In this document: one piece after another, positions 55,437-63,162 of the stretch
Layout: the number at the start of each line of letters is the position of its first letter
Position numbering within the stretch: position 1 is the stretch's first letter
NCBI RefSeq assembly: GCF_030403775.1
Contig: NZ_JAQMWQ010000001.1
Span: 372,001-436,000, forward strand
Direction of reading: 5' to 3'
Source: Paenibacillus sp. BSR1-1
Lineage (GTDB): Bacteria; Bacillota; Bacilli; Bacillales; Cytobacillaceae
DNA length: 64,000 bases
Program-made: the position numbers and the translations under genes
Notes under the pieces: model-generated
What the model was told of the DNA's origin: nothing
What the model saw: the letters and a program-made list of their open reading frames with translations, nothing else
Database searches by the model: none

Positions 55437-57176
55437 ATGAATGAAAGCAAAAGAAAAGTTTCTAAGTTCATACCGCTGTTCGCGGCGTTTATTATAGTTA
55501 TTTCAGGCATAATTTGGTTTGTCCAAAGCACGAAAAATGAAGTGTCTATCCCATTTTCATCTGTAGAAAAAACTATTCAAGCGCAAAAGGGAAAAACAGT
55601 TTCCCTAACTGAACAAGCAGATGGCAGTATATATATTAAAGCTGGGGAAGCGGAATTTGTTTCCCATGTTCCTCCAAATAGCCAAATGGTCGACAAACTT
55701 GTTGAAAAATATAATATTAAATACTCCTATTCAACTACCAGCCGCTACGGAAAATGGATTATGGGCGGAGTTGTTTTACTATTAGCTGGTGCAGCTTTTA
55801 CTTTGCAAAAAGCAAAGGGCGGATTTGGTCTTAAAAACTCCATGAAAAACAGTGTTGCAAAGTCAAGACCTTTGCCATCTATTACTCTTGAAGATATAGG
55901 TGGTCTTGGAGAAGAAATGAAGGAAGAGATTCTTCAAACGCTCACAACCTTAAAAGAGCCTGAGCGTGCTATTAAATTAGGAATTAAGCCGCCAAAGGGC
56001 ATCCTTTTATACGGGCCTCCAGGCACAGGTAAAACTCTGCTTGCTCAGGCGATTGCCCGTGAATTAAATGCTTCATTTTTTTCTGCAAGCGGCTCAGCCT
56101 TTAATGAATTGTTTGTTGGTGTTGGTGCAAGCCGAGTTCGTTCCTTATTCCAAACAGCAAGAAAACAAAGTCCAGCTGTTATTTTCATTGACGAAGTGGA
56201 TGCACTTGCCGGCAAACGTAAAGCACATGGCGGTGAGGAAGCAGAAAAAACACTTACTGAACTTCTTGTTCAGCTTGATGGCGGTCATTCCAATGATGGA
56301 ATTTTATTTATAGCTGCTACCAACAGAAAGGATATGCTGGATGAGGCCTTTCTGCGTCCAGGCCGAATTGATTTCTCCTTTCATGTTTCGCTCCCTGATA
56401 CGAAAGGAAGAAGAGAAATCATTAATATTCATACGAAAGGAAAAGCGCTCGCAGAAGATATCCATGCTTCACTAGATGAATTAGCGGAAAGTACATCTGG
56501 CTTTTCTGGAGCAGAACTTCAATCTTTATTTGAAACGGCCAGCAGACGGGCTGTTCGAAACGGTCAAGATATGATTCAAAAGGGTGATCTCGACTATGCA
56601 CTTGACCGAACCATATTAGGAAGCACGTCCCGCTCTTTACAAGATCTCGATACAAAACGGCGAGTTGCGATTCACGAAGCAGGACATGCCATAGTTGCCT
56701 CATTAACAAAACCAGGTTCTGTAAGAAAAGCGACGATTATTCCTCGCGGAGAGGCGCTTGGATATGTTGCGCCAATTCCAAAAGAGCTTCATTTATCAAC
56801 CACGAGTGACTTATTAGACCGCGTAGCTATGGTTTTAGCGGGCGGGGTAGCAGAAAGAATGTTTCTTGGGGAACATAGTATTGGCGTTAGTGGTGATGTT
56901 CAGCAGGCAAAACAGATTATTGAGCAAATGGTCGATACTGGTATGCTTCAGAACGGATTTACCCTAACCTTTAATAAACAGGATAAAGAAGCTAAAATGC
57001 AAGAACTATTTGAAAAAGGCCTAGAAAAAGCTGAAGGCTTAATAAATGGCCATCAATATCAGTATCAGCAATTAGTCAATGCCTTATTAAAAAAAGAAAC
57101 ATTAGATGGCGTTGAGGTAGAAGAAATTGTTGGAAACCATTCAAACCATCACACTGAAAACTTAGTATTAGCATAA
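55437..57176 (+). CDS. FtsH-like ATP-dependent zinc metalloprotease (short paralogue)
   Basis: A 579-residue membrane AAA+ protease. Two transmembrane helices lie near 12-29 and 108-125 with an outside loop of about 75 residues. The AAA module has Walker A G-P-P-G-T-G-K-T near 193 and Walker B F-I-D-E-V-D-A-L. A C-terminal peptidase carries H413-E-A-G-H417 and the third-ligand region G-V-S-G-D-V-Q-Q-A. It is shorter than the main FtsH (about 640 residues), lacking the usual C-terminal tail, so it is probably a second paralogue. AAAGGAG precedes the ATG. Confidence 0.88.
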   Translation: MNESKRKVSKFIPLFAAFIIVISGIIWFVQSTKNEVSIPFSSVEKTIQAQKGKTVSLTEQADGSIYIKAGEAEFVSHVPPNSQMVDKLVEKYNIKYSYSTTSRYGKWIMGGVVLLLAGAAFTLQKAKGGFGLKNSMKNSVAKSRPLPSITLEDIGGLGEEMKEEILQTLTTLKEPERAIKLGIKPPKGILLYGPPGTGKTLLAQAIARELNASFFSASGSAFNELFVGVGASRVRSLFQTARKQSPAVIFIDEVDALAGKRKAHGGEEAEKTLTELLVQLDGGHSNDGILFIAATNRKDMLDEAFLRPGRIDFSFHVSLPDTKGRREIINIHTKGKALAEDIHASLDELAESTSGFSGAELQSLFETASRRAVRNGQDMIQKGDLDYALDRTILGSTSRSLQDLDTKRRVAIHEAGHAIVASLTKPGSVRKATIIPRGEALGYVAPIPKELHLSTTSDLLDRVAMVLAGGVAERMFLGEHSIGVSGDVQQAKQIIEQMVDTGMLQNGFTLTFNKQDKEAKMQELFEKGLEKAEGLINGHQYQYQQLVNALLKKETLDGVEVEEIVGNHSNHHTENLVLA

Positions 57177-57180
57177 GATT

Positions 57181-57212
57181 GAAAACAGGTGCGGCGATGC
57201 ACCTGTTTTTTC
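57181..57212 (+). terminator. Terminator after the FtsH-like gene
   Basis: Stem AAAACAGGTGC / GCACCTGTTTT followed by TT. Confidence 0.85.
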
Positions 57213-57287
57213 AATTCCATCATAAATAATGTTTTTTTATTTTGGAGGCAAACTAAAGGGGGAAACTCCTTAAAGGAAGTGAAAAGT

Positions 57288-57710
57288 ATGTTCGGAAAAA
57301 AAGAAGTATTGGAATTAGAGCAGAATAAATATCGGATCGAAGCAGAAGATTATTTGAACAAACCAGAAAAAACGGAGGGGCTTCTGAATAAAGCAATAAA
57401 AAAAGCCAATCAACGAAAAGGAAACCTTGGTGAAGCCTGGGAGAAGCTGCAATTACTGGTTGAAATGATAAAAGCCTATTCAAAAGGTGACTACAAAAAT
57501 ATCTCTAATGCTACTATTTTGACTTGTATTGGGGCCGTCCTATATTTTATTTCACCAATCGATTTGGTCCCAGATTTTATTGTTGGACTTGGAATTATGG
57601 ATGATGCTGCAGTAATTGGCTACACTATAAACAAGTTAGGAACAGAGATTGAAGAGTTCAAAAAATGGAAAAAGTCCTCTCAAGTTGCAAATGAAAACCC
57701 GTTTGATTAA
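57288..57710 (+). CDS. ykvA: YkvA family DUF1232 membrane protein
   Basis: A 140-residue protein with the DUF1232 core at about 80-116 (Y-F-I-S-P-I-D-L-V-P-D-F-I-V-G-L-G-I-M-D-D-A), a membrane-embedded hairpin of unknown role. A charged N-terminal part precedes it. AAAGGAAGTG precedes the ATG at 57288; the longer frame upstream overlaps the previous terminator region. Confidence 0.85.
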   Translation: MFGKKEVLELEQNKYRIEAEDYLNKPEKTEGLLNKAIKKANQRKGNLGEAWEKLQLLVEMIKAYSKGDYKNISNATILTCIGAVLYFISPIDLVPDFIVGLGIMDDAAVIGYTINKLGTEIEEFKKWKKSSQVANENPFD

Positions 57711-57738
57711 ATCAAACGGGTTAGTACATAGTCCTCTA

Positions 57739-57867
57739 TTACCATCTAAAGCAAGCTGCACCTACAATGATTAAAAGGATAAATAAGACAACGATTAACG
57801 CGAAACCGCCGCCATATCCAAAGCCGCAGCCTCCATGGCCGTAGCCTCCATAGCCATATCCAAACAT
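57739..57867 (-). CDS. YjcZ-like glycine-rich membrane peptide (42 aa)
   Basis: A 42-residue peptide. The Gly/Tyr-rich N-terminus ([14 protein letters not shown]) is followed by one hydrophobic helix ([16 protein letters not shown]). This is the pattern of YjcZ-family sporulation peptides. GGAGGTAATATA precedes the ATG. A second member lies 20 nt upstream on the same strand. Confidence 0.85.
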   Translation of the reverse strand: MFGYGYGGYGHGGCGFGYGGGFALIVVLFILLIIVGAACFRW

Positions 57868-57887
57868 TATATTACCTCCAATTTATC

Positions 57888-57995
57888 TTAATAAAATCCT
57901 CCGTAACCCCAAGAAGCCCCAATTATAATTAACAAAATAAATAAAACGACTAGTAGGGCAAATCCGCCACCGTATCCACCTGCTGCACCAGACAT
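57888..57995 (-). CDS. YjcZ-like glycine-rich membrane peptide (35 aa)
   Basis: A 35-residue peptide with Gly-rich start (S-G-A-A-G-G-Y-G-G-G), then [16 protein letters not shown], nearly identical in its helix to the neighbouring 42-residue gene, so the pair arose by duplication. GGAGGTAATGTAA precedes the ATG. In the YjcZ family such peptides are made during sporulation. Confidence 0.85.
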   Translation of the reverse strand: MSGAAGGYGGGFALLVVLFILLIIIGASWGYGGFY

Positions 57996-58148
57996 TTACA
58001 TTACCTCCTTTTCTTAATTCCCTATATCCTATTCACCTAGATAAAAATGTGCGATAGACACTTATCCATATAACCCAGAATTGGAAAAAAAGAATAAGCC
58101 TATTCTCATCAAAATTACTGGGTATTTGTCCTGAAATAATTTTCAAAT

Positions 58149-58177
58149 TTGACAAATAAAGCGTTTTTCCATAATAT
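58149..58177 (+). promoter_or_regulatory. Sigma-A promoter of the GDPD gene
   Basis: -35 TTGACA (58149-58154), 17-nt spacer, -10 TAATAT (58172-58177), 33 nt before the start codon. Confidence 0.8.
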
Positions 58178-58209
58178 GTTCACAACTAATTATGGATTGG
58201 AGCAAATAA

Positions 58210-59022
58210 TTGAGAAATGTTGTTACCATTTTCATGCTGATTTTTTTGATTTTATTTCGCCTGATTAATCGTTTAACTAAGAGCCCCCAAGGCCAAGCCC
58301 CATTAAAAATTGGCCATCGAGGTGCAGCAGGGTATTGTCCTGAAAATACCTTTGCCTCTTTTAACAAAGCTTTAGAATTAGGTGTCGACTTCCTTGAAAT
58401 TGATATCCAGATGACAAGAGATGGAGAATTGATTATCATCCATGATCCGACAGTAAACAGAACTACAAATGGCAAAGGGAGAGTAAAAGATTTAACTTTA
58501 AAAGAAATTCATGAGCTAGATGCTGGCAGTTGGTTTCATCCGCGCTTTGCAGGTGAAAAGGTTCCAACATTCAGTGAATTCTTAGATGAATATGCTGGTG
58601 TTACAGGATTACTCATTGAATTAAAGAAACCTTCATTATATCCTCAAATCGAAGAAAAAATAGCAAATGAGCTGAAAGTAAGAGGACTTGCTTCTGGAGA
58701 AAACAAACATCAAATTATTATTCAATCCTTTGATAAAATCTCGTTAAAACGTATACATCATTTGCTGCCTTCAGTACCCATTGGTGTTTTGATTAAAAAT
58801 ACAGTTGTAAATGGACTTTCAACGAATGAATTAATTGGTTTTTCTAGTTTTGCTTCCTATGTAAATCCCAAAATAACTATGATAAACAAGCGTCTAATAA
58901 AAAGAATTCAACGCCATGGATTTAAAACAATTATTTGGACTGTTAAAAAGAAAAGCGATGTAAAACTGTTAAGACATTTTAATATTAATGGAATTGTAAG
59001 TGATTACCCTGATTACATTTAA
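58210..59022 (+). CDS. Glycerophosphodiester phosphodiesterase (membrane-anchored)
   Basis: A 270-residue GDPD that hydrolyses glycerophosphodiesters to glycerol-3-phosphate and an alcohol. An N-terminal hydrophobic helix (about 5-20) suggests membrane anchoring. Active-site residues are H36-R37 (I-G-H-R-G-A-A), E63 and D65 (L-E-I-D-I-Q) and H78 (I-I-H-D-P). The start is a TTG at 58210, chosen because TTGGAG lies 7 nt before it; the ATG at 58234 would cut the anchor. Confidence 0.88.
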   Translation: MRNVVTIFMLIFLILFRLINRLTKSPQGQAPLKIGHRGAAGYCPENTFASFNKALELGVDFLEIDIQMTRDGELIIIHDPTVNRTTNGKGRVKDLTLKEIHELDAGSWFHPRFAGEKVPTFSEFLDEYAGVTGLLIELKKPSLYPQIEEKIANELKVRGLASGENKHQIIIQSFDKISLKRIHHLLPSVPIGVLIKNTVVNGLSTNELIGFSSFASYVNPKITMINKRLIKRIQRHGFKTIIWTVKKKSDVKLLRHFNINGIVSDYPDYI

Positions 59023-59023
59023 A

Positions 59024-59060
59024 AAGAAAAGGCAGCTCCATTACGGAGCTGCCAAATTTT
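59024..59060. terminator. Bidirectional terminator between GDPD gene and uppP
   Basis: Perfect stem GGCAGCTCC / GGAGCTGCC with A- and T-rich flanks. Confidence 0.88.
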
Positions 59061-59891
59061 TTAGAAGAAAACAATATAAATTATGAATGCCAATACAATT
59101 CTGTAAATTGCGAATGGCAATAGCTTTATTTTATTAATAAGTTTTAAGAAAAATTGAATCGATAGTAAGGCAAATATAAAAGCACTTATAAATCCAGCGA
59201 TAAAAAACGGCAATGTATCCATCGTCATATATTGCCAGTTTTTCAGTAAGGAAAGGAAACTTGCACCTGCCATAATCGGAACCGCCATGATAAAAGTAAA
59301 ATCAGCAGCAGCGCGGTGGCTCATTCCCAGAAGTACACCACCTGATATAGTGGAGCCTGAACGTGAGAATCCCGGCCATAATGAGAAGCATTGAAAAATA
59401 CCAACTGCTATTGCCTGTCCATATGTGATTTGATCTACAGTTTGCGTTTTAGGCTTCTTCGGCCCTATAATATCAGCAAGGATCATAAACACAGCGCCAA
59501 TTACGAGGCCAATTAAAACAGTTTTAGTAGAGAATAGGTGTTCGTCGATATAATCATTAAACAAAACCCCTAGAACACCTGCAGGAATTAAACCCACTAT
59601 AACCTGAGATAATTTAAGCCGTCCCTGACTTGGATTTTCATGCTTGATAAATTTCCCTAATCCTAACATTTCAATAAATCGGTCTTTAAAGGTAACCACA
59701 ACCGCTAATATCGAACCAAGTTGAATAACTACCTTAAAGGTATTAGCACCGTGCTTTGTTAAAAACGCTTCTGACTTTAGCCACATATCATCGACAATAA
59801 TCATATGGCCAGTTGACGAAACAGGAGCAAATTCAGTTACTCCTTCCACCAGCCCTAAAATAATTGCTTTTAAGATCATAAGTAAATCCAT
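59061..59891 (-). CDS. uppP: Undecaprenyl-diphosphatase
   Basis: A 276-residue polytopic membrane enzyme that dephosphorylates undecaprenyl diphosphate to recycle the cell-wall lipid carrier; extra copies give bacitracin resistance. Motifs: G-L-V-E-G-V-T-E-F-A-P-V-S-S-T-G-H (about 12-28) and P-G-F-S-R-S-G-S-T. AGGAG precedes the ATG at 59891; the in-frame extension beyond it lacks a ribosome site. Confidence 0.95.
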   Translation of the reverse strand: MDLLMILKAIILGLVEGVTEFAPVSSTGHMIIVDDMWLKSEAFLTKHGANTFKVVIQLGSILAVVVTFKDRFIEMLGLGKFIKHENPSQGRLKLSQVIVGLIPAGVLGVLFNDYIDEHLFSTKTVLIGLVIGAVFMILADIIGPKKPKTQTVDQITYGQAIAVGIFQCFSLWPGFSRSGSTISGGVLLGMSHRAAADFTFIMAVPIMAGASFLSLLKNWQYMTMDTLPFFIAGFISAFIFALLSIQFFLKLINKIKLLPFAIYRIVLAFIIYIVFF

Positions 59892-59980
59892 GTTGTGAAA
59901 TCTCCTAACTTTTTGTCCCAAAATAATATCAATGAACTTTCCTATTTTACTCATTTTCCAACTTGATAGCAAGAATAAAA

Positions 59981-61162
59981 TTATTCAATTAATCCCATTC
60001 GAATTGCTTTCACCGCAACTTCAGTCCTATTTTGTGCATTTAGCCTTTTCATAATATTTGAAATATAGTCTCTTACTGTAAATTCGCTCAAATAAAGCTT
60101 TAAGGCTGCCTCTGCTGTTGAAGCACCATCTGCCAAAAGCTTAATAATTTCCGTTTCTCTCGGAGACAAGGTAACCGAACTATTATCAGAAAAATTTGGT
60201 TGTTTAATTTCGGCTTGGATAAATTTAGATAACAATTCACCAGAGCTTTGACCAAATTTCATTAATGCTGGATAAAGACTTGTATCTACCGTAAAATGAT
60301 TTCCTGGACCTTGGTCTAATACTACCCCTCCAATTATTTTTCCTTCCTCCGGAACATAGATAGGAACAATAATTAAGGAAGAAAGTTCAAACTTCTTTAC
60401 ATATTTTTCAGGTAGATCTTTTTCGGCGACCGGTATATAGATTGGCTGAAAATTTTTCATTTCGTGCCCTTGTGATTTAAGTTTAACAATACTTTCATTA
60501 AGAACAGGGATATTGGTAATTTTCTCAGCGATTGCTTTAACATCCTCATTATTTAATTGATGGCCAAACAAGCCCACCCCTACCCTTTCTTTATTCGTAA
60601 ACTTAAACAGAGCACATCGCTTAAAAGGGAGAAAATGGCCAAATCCAAAACAAATATTTTCTACGGATTCCGAAAAATTTTGTGAGCGGATAATCCATTC
60701 ATTAAATAATATAACAGCATCCTTCCAAATCGTATTATTCTCCTTTTCCGATTGAAAAAGCATCACTTCACTAATCTTTGAAAATAAATAATGGACTGAT
60801 GGATGTAATTTTGATGAATAAGCGATTCTAGACTTTAGCACTTTATGAGCAGAGTTTTCTAACAAGTTCAAATGAAAAATAAGCGCTTCAGGTTCCGGAT
60901 CTCTTTTAAAATGATCATGCCACTCCCGCTGAATTTCATCTAACATTTTATATAAATCGGCATTTCCATTATGTACTGAATATAAAAACGCAACTAAAAA
61001 CTCACTGATAAATTCGAATACCGCTATTGACCTTTTTTTTGTATTTTTAAGAGATTGAAGCGTCAGCTCCCACTCTTGTATAAGCTCGGACTGATAATTA
61101 GTTAGTAATTTTACAGCATCATTTAAAAGAATGTCTAAATGATTATTAAGCGATTTCGACAT
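59981..61162 (-). CDS. GAF-like sensor LuxR-family regulator
   Basis: A 393-residue regulator. The first 150 residues are helical. A GAF-like domain lies at about 175-315 (C-F-G-F-G-H-F-L-P-F-K-R-C-A-L-F-K-F and V-G-L-F-G-H-Q-L). The C-terminal LuxR/GerE helix-turn-helix (about 330-393) has L-S-P-R-E-T-E-I-I-K-L-L-A-D-G-A. GGAGGGGG precedes the ATG at 61162. It is divergent from the DUF6230 operon; a perfect dyad in the shared region is a candidate operator. The signal is unknown. Confidence 0.85.
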   Translation of the reverse strand: MSKSLNNHLDILLNDAVKLLTNYQSELIQEWELTLQSLKNTKKRSIAVFEFISEFLVAFLYSVHNGNADLYKMLDEIQREWHDHFKRDPEPEALIFHLNLLENSAHKVLKSRIAYSSKLHPSVHYLFSKISEVMLFQSEKENNTIWKDAVILFNEWIIRSQNFSESVENICFGFGHFLPFKRCALFKFTNKERVGVGLFGHQLNNEDVKAIAEKITNIPVLNESIVKLKSQGHEMKNFQPIYIPVAEKDLPEKYVKKFELSSLIIVPIYVPEEGKIIGGVVLDQGPGNHFTVDTSLYPALMKFGQSSGELLSKFIQAEIKQPNFSDNSSVTLSPRETEIIKLLADGASTAEAALKLYLSEFTVRDYISNIMKRLNAQNRTEVAVKAIRMGLIE

Positions 61163-61322
61163 TACGACCCCCTCCTGAGCCTCTAAGCTGTGTCTATAGA
61201 ATAAATCAATCGTCACTATCTCTATAAATTCAGTTAAACATGCCATATTTCCTGCTCATTTTCTATATTTTTCATTATTTTGGCGAATTCCGCCGCTTAA
61301 TTATTAGTCATAGGCAAAACTT

Positions 61323-61336
61323 CCTACAAATGTAGG
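61323..61336. promoter_or_regulatory. Dyad CCTACA-AA-TGTAGG, candidate LuxR operator
   Basis: A perfect inverted repeat with 6-bp arms, between the divergent LuxR-type gene and the DUF6230 operon, centred about 37 nt upstream of the operon's -35. Its form recalls LuxR-type boxes; binding is inferred from position. Confidence 0.5.
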
Positions 61337-61366
61337 GATTAACGAAATTATGAATTTGTCATAAAA

Positions 61367-61395
61367 TTGTGACGAATGGCGAAAGCGATTACATA
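61367..61395 (+). promoter_or_regulatory. Promoter and cre-like site of the DUF6230 operon
   Basis: -35 TTGTGA (61367-61372), 17-nt spacer, -10 TACATA (61390-61395). CGAAAGCGATTACA (61380-61393) differs from the CcpA consensus at one base and overlaps the -10, where bound CcpA would repress. Confidence 0.5.
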
Positions 61396-61436
61396 CATTA
61401 CCTGCTTCCGCTACAAAACAAAAGGGAGGAAAAAAT

Positions 61437-62039
61437 ATGACAGCTGAAACAATCATTATCGGAGGTCAAACAGTCAAGAAAAAACTAGTACTTGCATTAT
61501 TAGGTGGATTTGTATTTTTAGGAACACTTCTTGGCCTTTTTGGAGTAACCGGTGTTGCTGCTGCAGTTCCATTAAGCGGGGTGGGGGAATTCACGGTTAA
61601 ATTCGACAAAATGATAGGTCAAAACTTCCAATTATTAGGTGGAATGGCAGATAGCACTCAAAAACAAAATGTACCTGTCGCGGTAAATAAAATTGAACAT
61701 GCAACCATTTATGGACTTGAAATCTCAAAGAGCATTTCAATCCCAGGTTTACCAACTTTTAGAGTTGTTATTGAGTCCAAAAATGATGCAAATCCAGTTA
61801 AAATCGATGGCCTATTACAAAAGGCAACCGTGGTCAGCGGAGATGCTGAATTTACAAATATGGAAATGAAAGAAACATATGTTGCAGATAAAGACCCTAT
61901 AACACAAGCCGCCACAGGCTTCACTCAAAGCGCGAACACCATTACTATTAATAATGGTGAATTGAAAACCTTGTATTTATGGCAGGATAAAGTTTCTTTA
62001 TCCAATATGAAGGTGTATTTTGAAATTCCAAGCAACTAA
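61437..62039 (+). CDS. DUF6230 family secreted or surface protein
   Basis: A 200-residue protein. A hydrophobic helix at about 17-42 (L-V-L-A-L-L-G-G-F-V-F-L-G-T) ends in V-A-A-A-V-P, a likely signal peptide or anchor. The exported part is beta-rich: G-V-G-E-F-T-V-K-F-D-K-M-I-G near 51 and G-D-A-E-F-T-N-M-E-M near 144. These match the DUF6230 family as I recall it from Streptomyces (G-Q-x-F-K-V, A-D-A-x-F-T-N-I). AAAGGGAGG precedes the ATG. Function unknown. Confidence 0.72.
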   Translation: MTAETIIIGGQTVKKKLVLALLGGFVFLGTLLGLFGVTGVAAAVPLSGVGEFTVKFDKMIGQNFQLLGGMADSTQKQNVPVAVNKIEHATIYGLEISKSISIPGLPTFRVVIESKNDANPVKIDGLLQKATVVSGDAEFTNMEMKETYVADKDPITQAATGFTQSANTITINNGELKTLYLWQDKVSLSNMKVYFEIPSN

Positions 62040-62080
62040 AAAAATATCAACATAGAAAATTTGAGTAAGGATGATAAAAA

Positions 62081-62524
62081 ATGAACTCTACTTATTCAAA
62101 ACGCGAGAGGTTTAAAAAATGGAGATCAAGGCGCCCTTTTTGGGGGGCGACCTTGTGTATCCTTTCAGGAATTATCATTTTATATGTTCCAGCACAACTT
62201 TATGAACTAGCTGCAACCCCCGGAAATATTTTGTTTGCAGGCTTCTTCTTAGGGGGCCTAACATTGATATTAGGGGTGCTAGGACATATTATGCCAAAAC
62301 TTTCAACACTTCTCGGAGTTTTAGCGATTTTCTCTTCTGTTTTATCGATTTTGGGGGCTTTGGGCGGTTTATTCCTTGGAACAATTCTTGGCATTGTTGG
62401 CGGTTCAATGCTTATAGCCTGGAAGCCTGAGCTTGGGACTAGTGAGACAATCCTTCAGCCAAATGTAAATAAATTTGCCGAAGTAGAAGTTGCTACTGGT
62501 AAAGAAACAATTTCAGAACAATAG
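62081..62524 (+). CDS. DUF6114 family membrane protein
   Basis: A 147-residue membrane protein. The basic N-terminus is followed by W-R-S-R-R-P-F-W-G-A-T-L-C-I-L-S-G, a signature shared with DUF6114 proteins, which in actinobacteria directly follow DUF6230 genes. Four hydrophobic segments lie between about 22 and 114. It is 41 nt behind the DUF6230 gene, so co-transcription is likely. It may anchor or export its neighbours. Confidence 0.75.
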   Translation: MNSTYSKRERFKKWRSRRPFWGATLCILSGIIILYVPAQLYELAATPGNILFAGFFLGGLTLILGVLGHIMPKLSTLLGVLAIFSSVLSILGALGGLFLGTILGIVGGSMLIAWKPELGTSETILQPNVNKFAEVEVATGKETISEQ

Positions 62525-62547
62525 TGCATCCAAGGATATAGATAAGA

Positions 62548-63120
62548 ATGGTGATGGCATTGAAATGTAGAAGTAATGCTTATAAGTTTGTAATCATATT
62601 TTTCCTAATAATTGGCGGGCTCTTGATTCCTAATAAGGTTAGTTTTGCCAGTAATTCAACAATTATTGGATTTATGATTGAAGCAGCACAAATGGATGGT
62701 ACTATGAGTGGCCCATCGATGATAGCTGGTGATACATCCCAACAAAAGGATCTGCCAATGCTCGAATTAAATTTCAAAGATCTTACAGCAGAAGGCTTAA
62801 CCATTAAAAAATTAGTTAAAACTCCAAATGGGATTGTAACGCTTAACATGACTCCAAACGAAACAGTTCATTTTGATAATCTTAGCTTAAATGTTACAAA
62901 CGCTGAATTTACTGAGAATTATCTTCCTGATAACGGAAATATCGGACTCAAAAATGTTAAATTATTGGCACATAAAATTACTACAGGAAACTCAAACCTA
63001 CCTCAATTTAAGCTAAGCTTTAATGAAGGAGGTCAAGTCGAGTTAGAGCCAGAAGCCGAAGCAAAACTAATCCAACTGAAAACAGTCCTTGAAGGGTTAC
63101 TAAGCTTAAGACAGCCATAA
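62548..63120 (+). CDS. Secreted protein, possible distant DUF6230 relative
   Basis: A 190-residue protein with a signal peptide (I-I-F-F-L-I-I-G-G-L-L-I, ending near V-S-F-A-S, residue 35). The rest is beta-rich and polar. I do not recognise a family, but V-T-N-A-E-F-T-E-N-Y resembles G-D-A-E-F-T-N-M-E in the DUF6230 protein, and L-T-A-E-G-L-T-I-K-K resembles A-T-I-Y-G-L-E-I-S-K. It is third in the operon, 23 nt behind DUF6114. The start is uncertain (ATG at 62548 or 62554). Confidence 0.65.
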   Translation: MVMALKCRSNAYKFVIIFFLIIGGLLIPNKVSFASNSTIIGFMIEAAQMDGTMSGPSMIAGDTSQQKDLPMLELNFKDLTAEGLTIKKLVKTPNGIVTLNMTPNETVHFDNLSLNVTNAEFTENYLPDNGNIGLKNVKLLAHKITTGNSNLPQFKLSFNEGGQVELEPEAEAKLIQLKTVLEGLLSLRQP

Positions 63121-63158
63121 AAAAGAAGCGATGCCATTTATGCATCGCTTCTTTTCTT
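63120..63158. terminator. Bidirectional terminator after the DUF6230 operon
   Basis: Perfect stem AGAAGCGATGC / GCATCGCTTCT with A- and T-runs. Confidence 0.88.
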
Positions 63159-63162
63159 TGAT

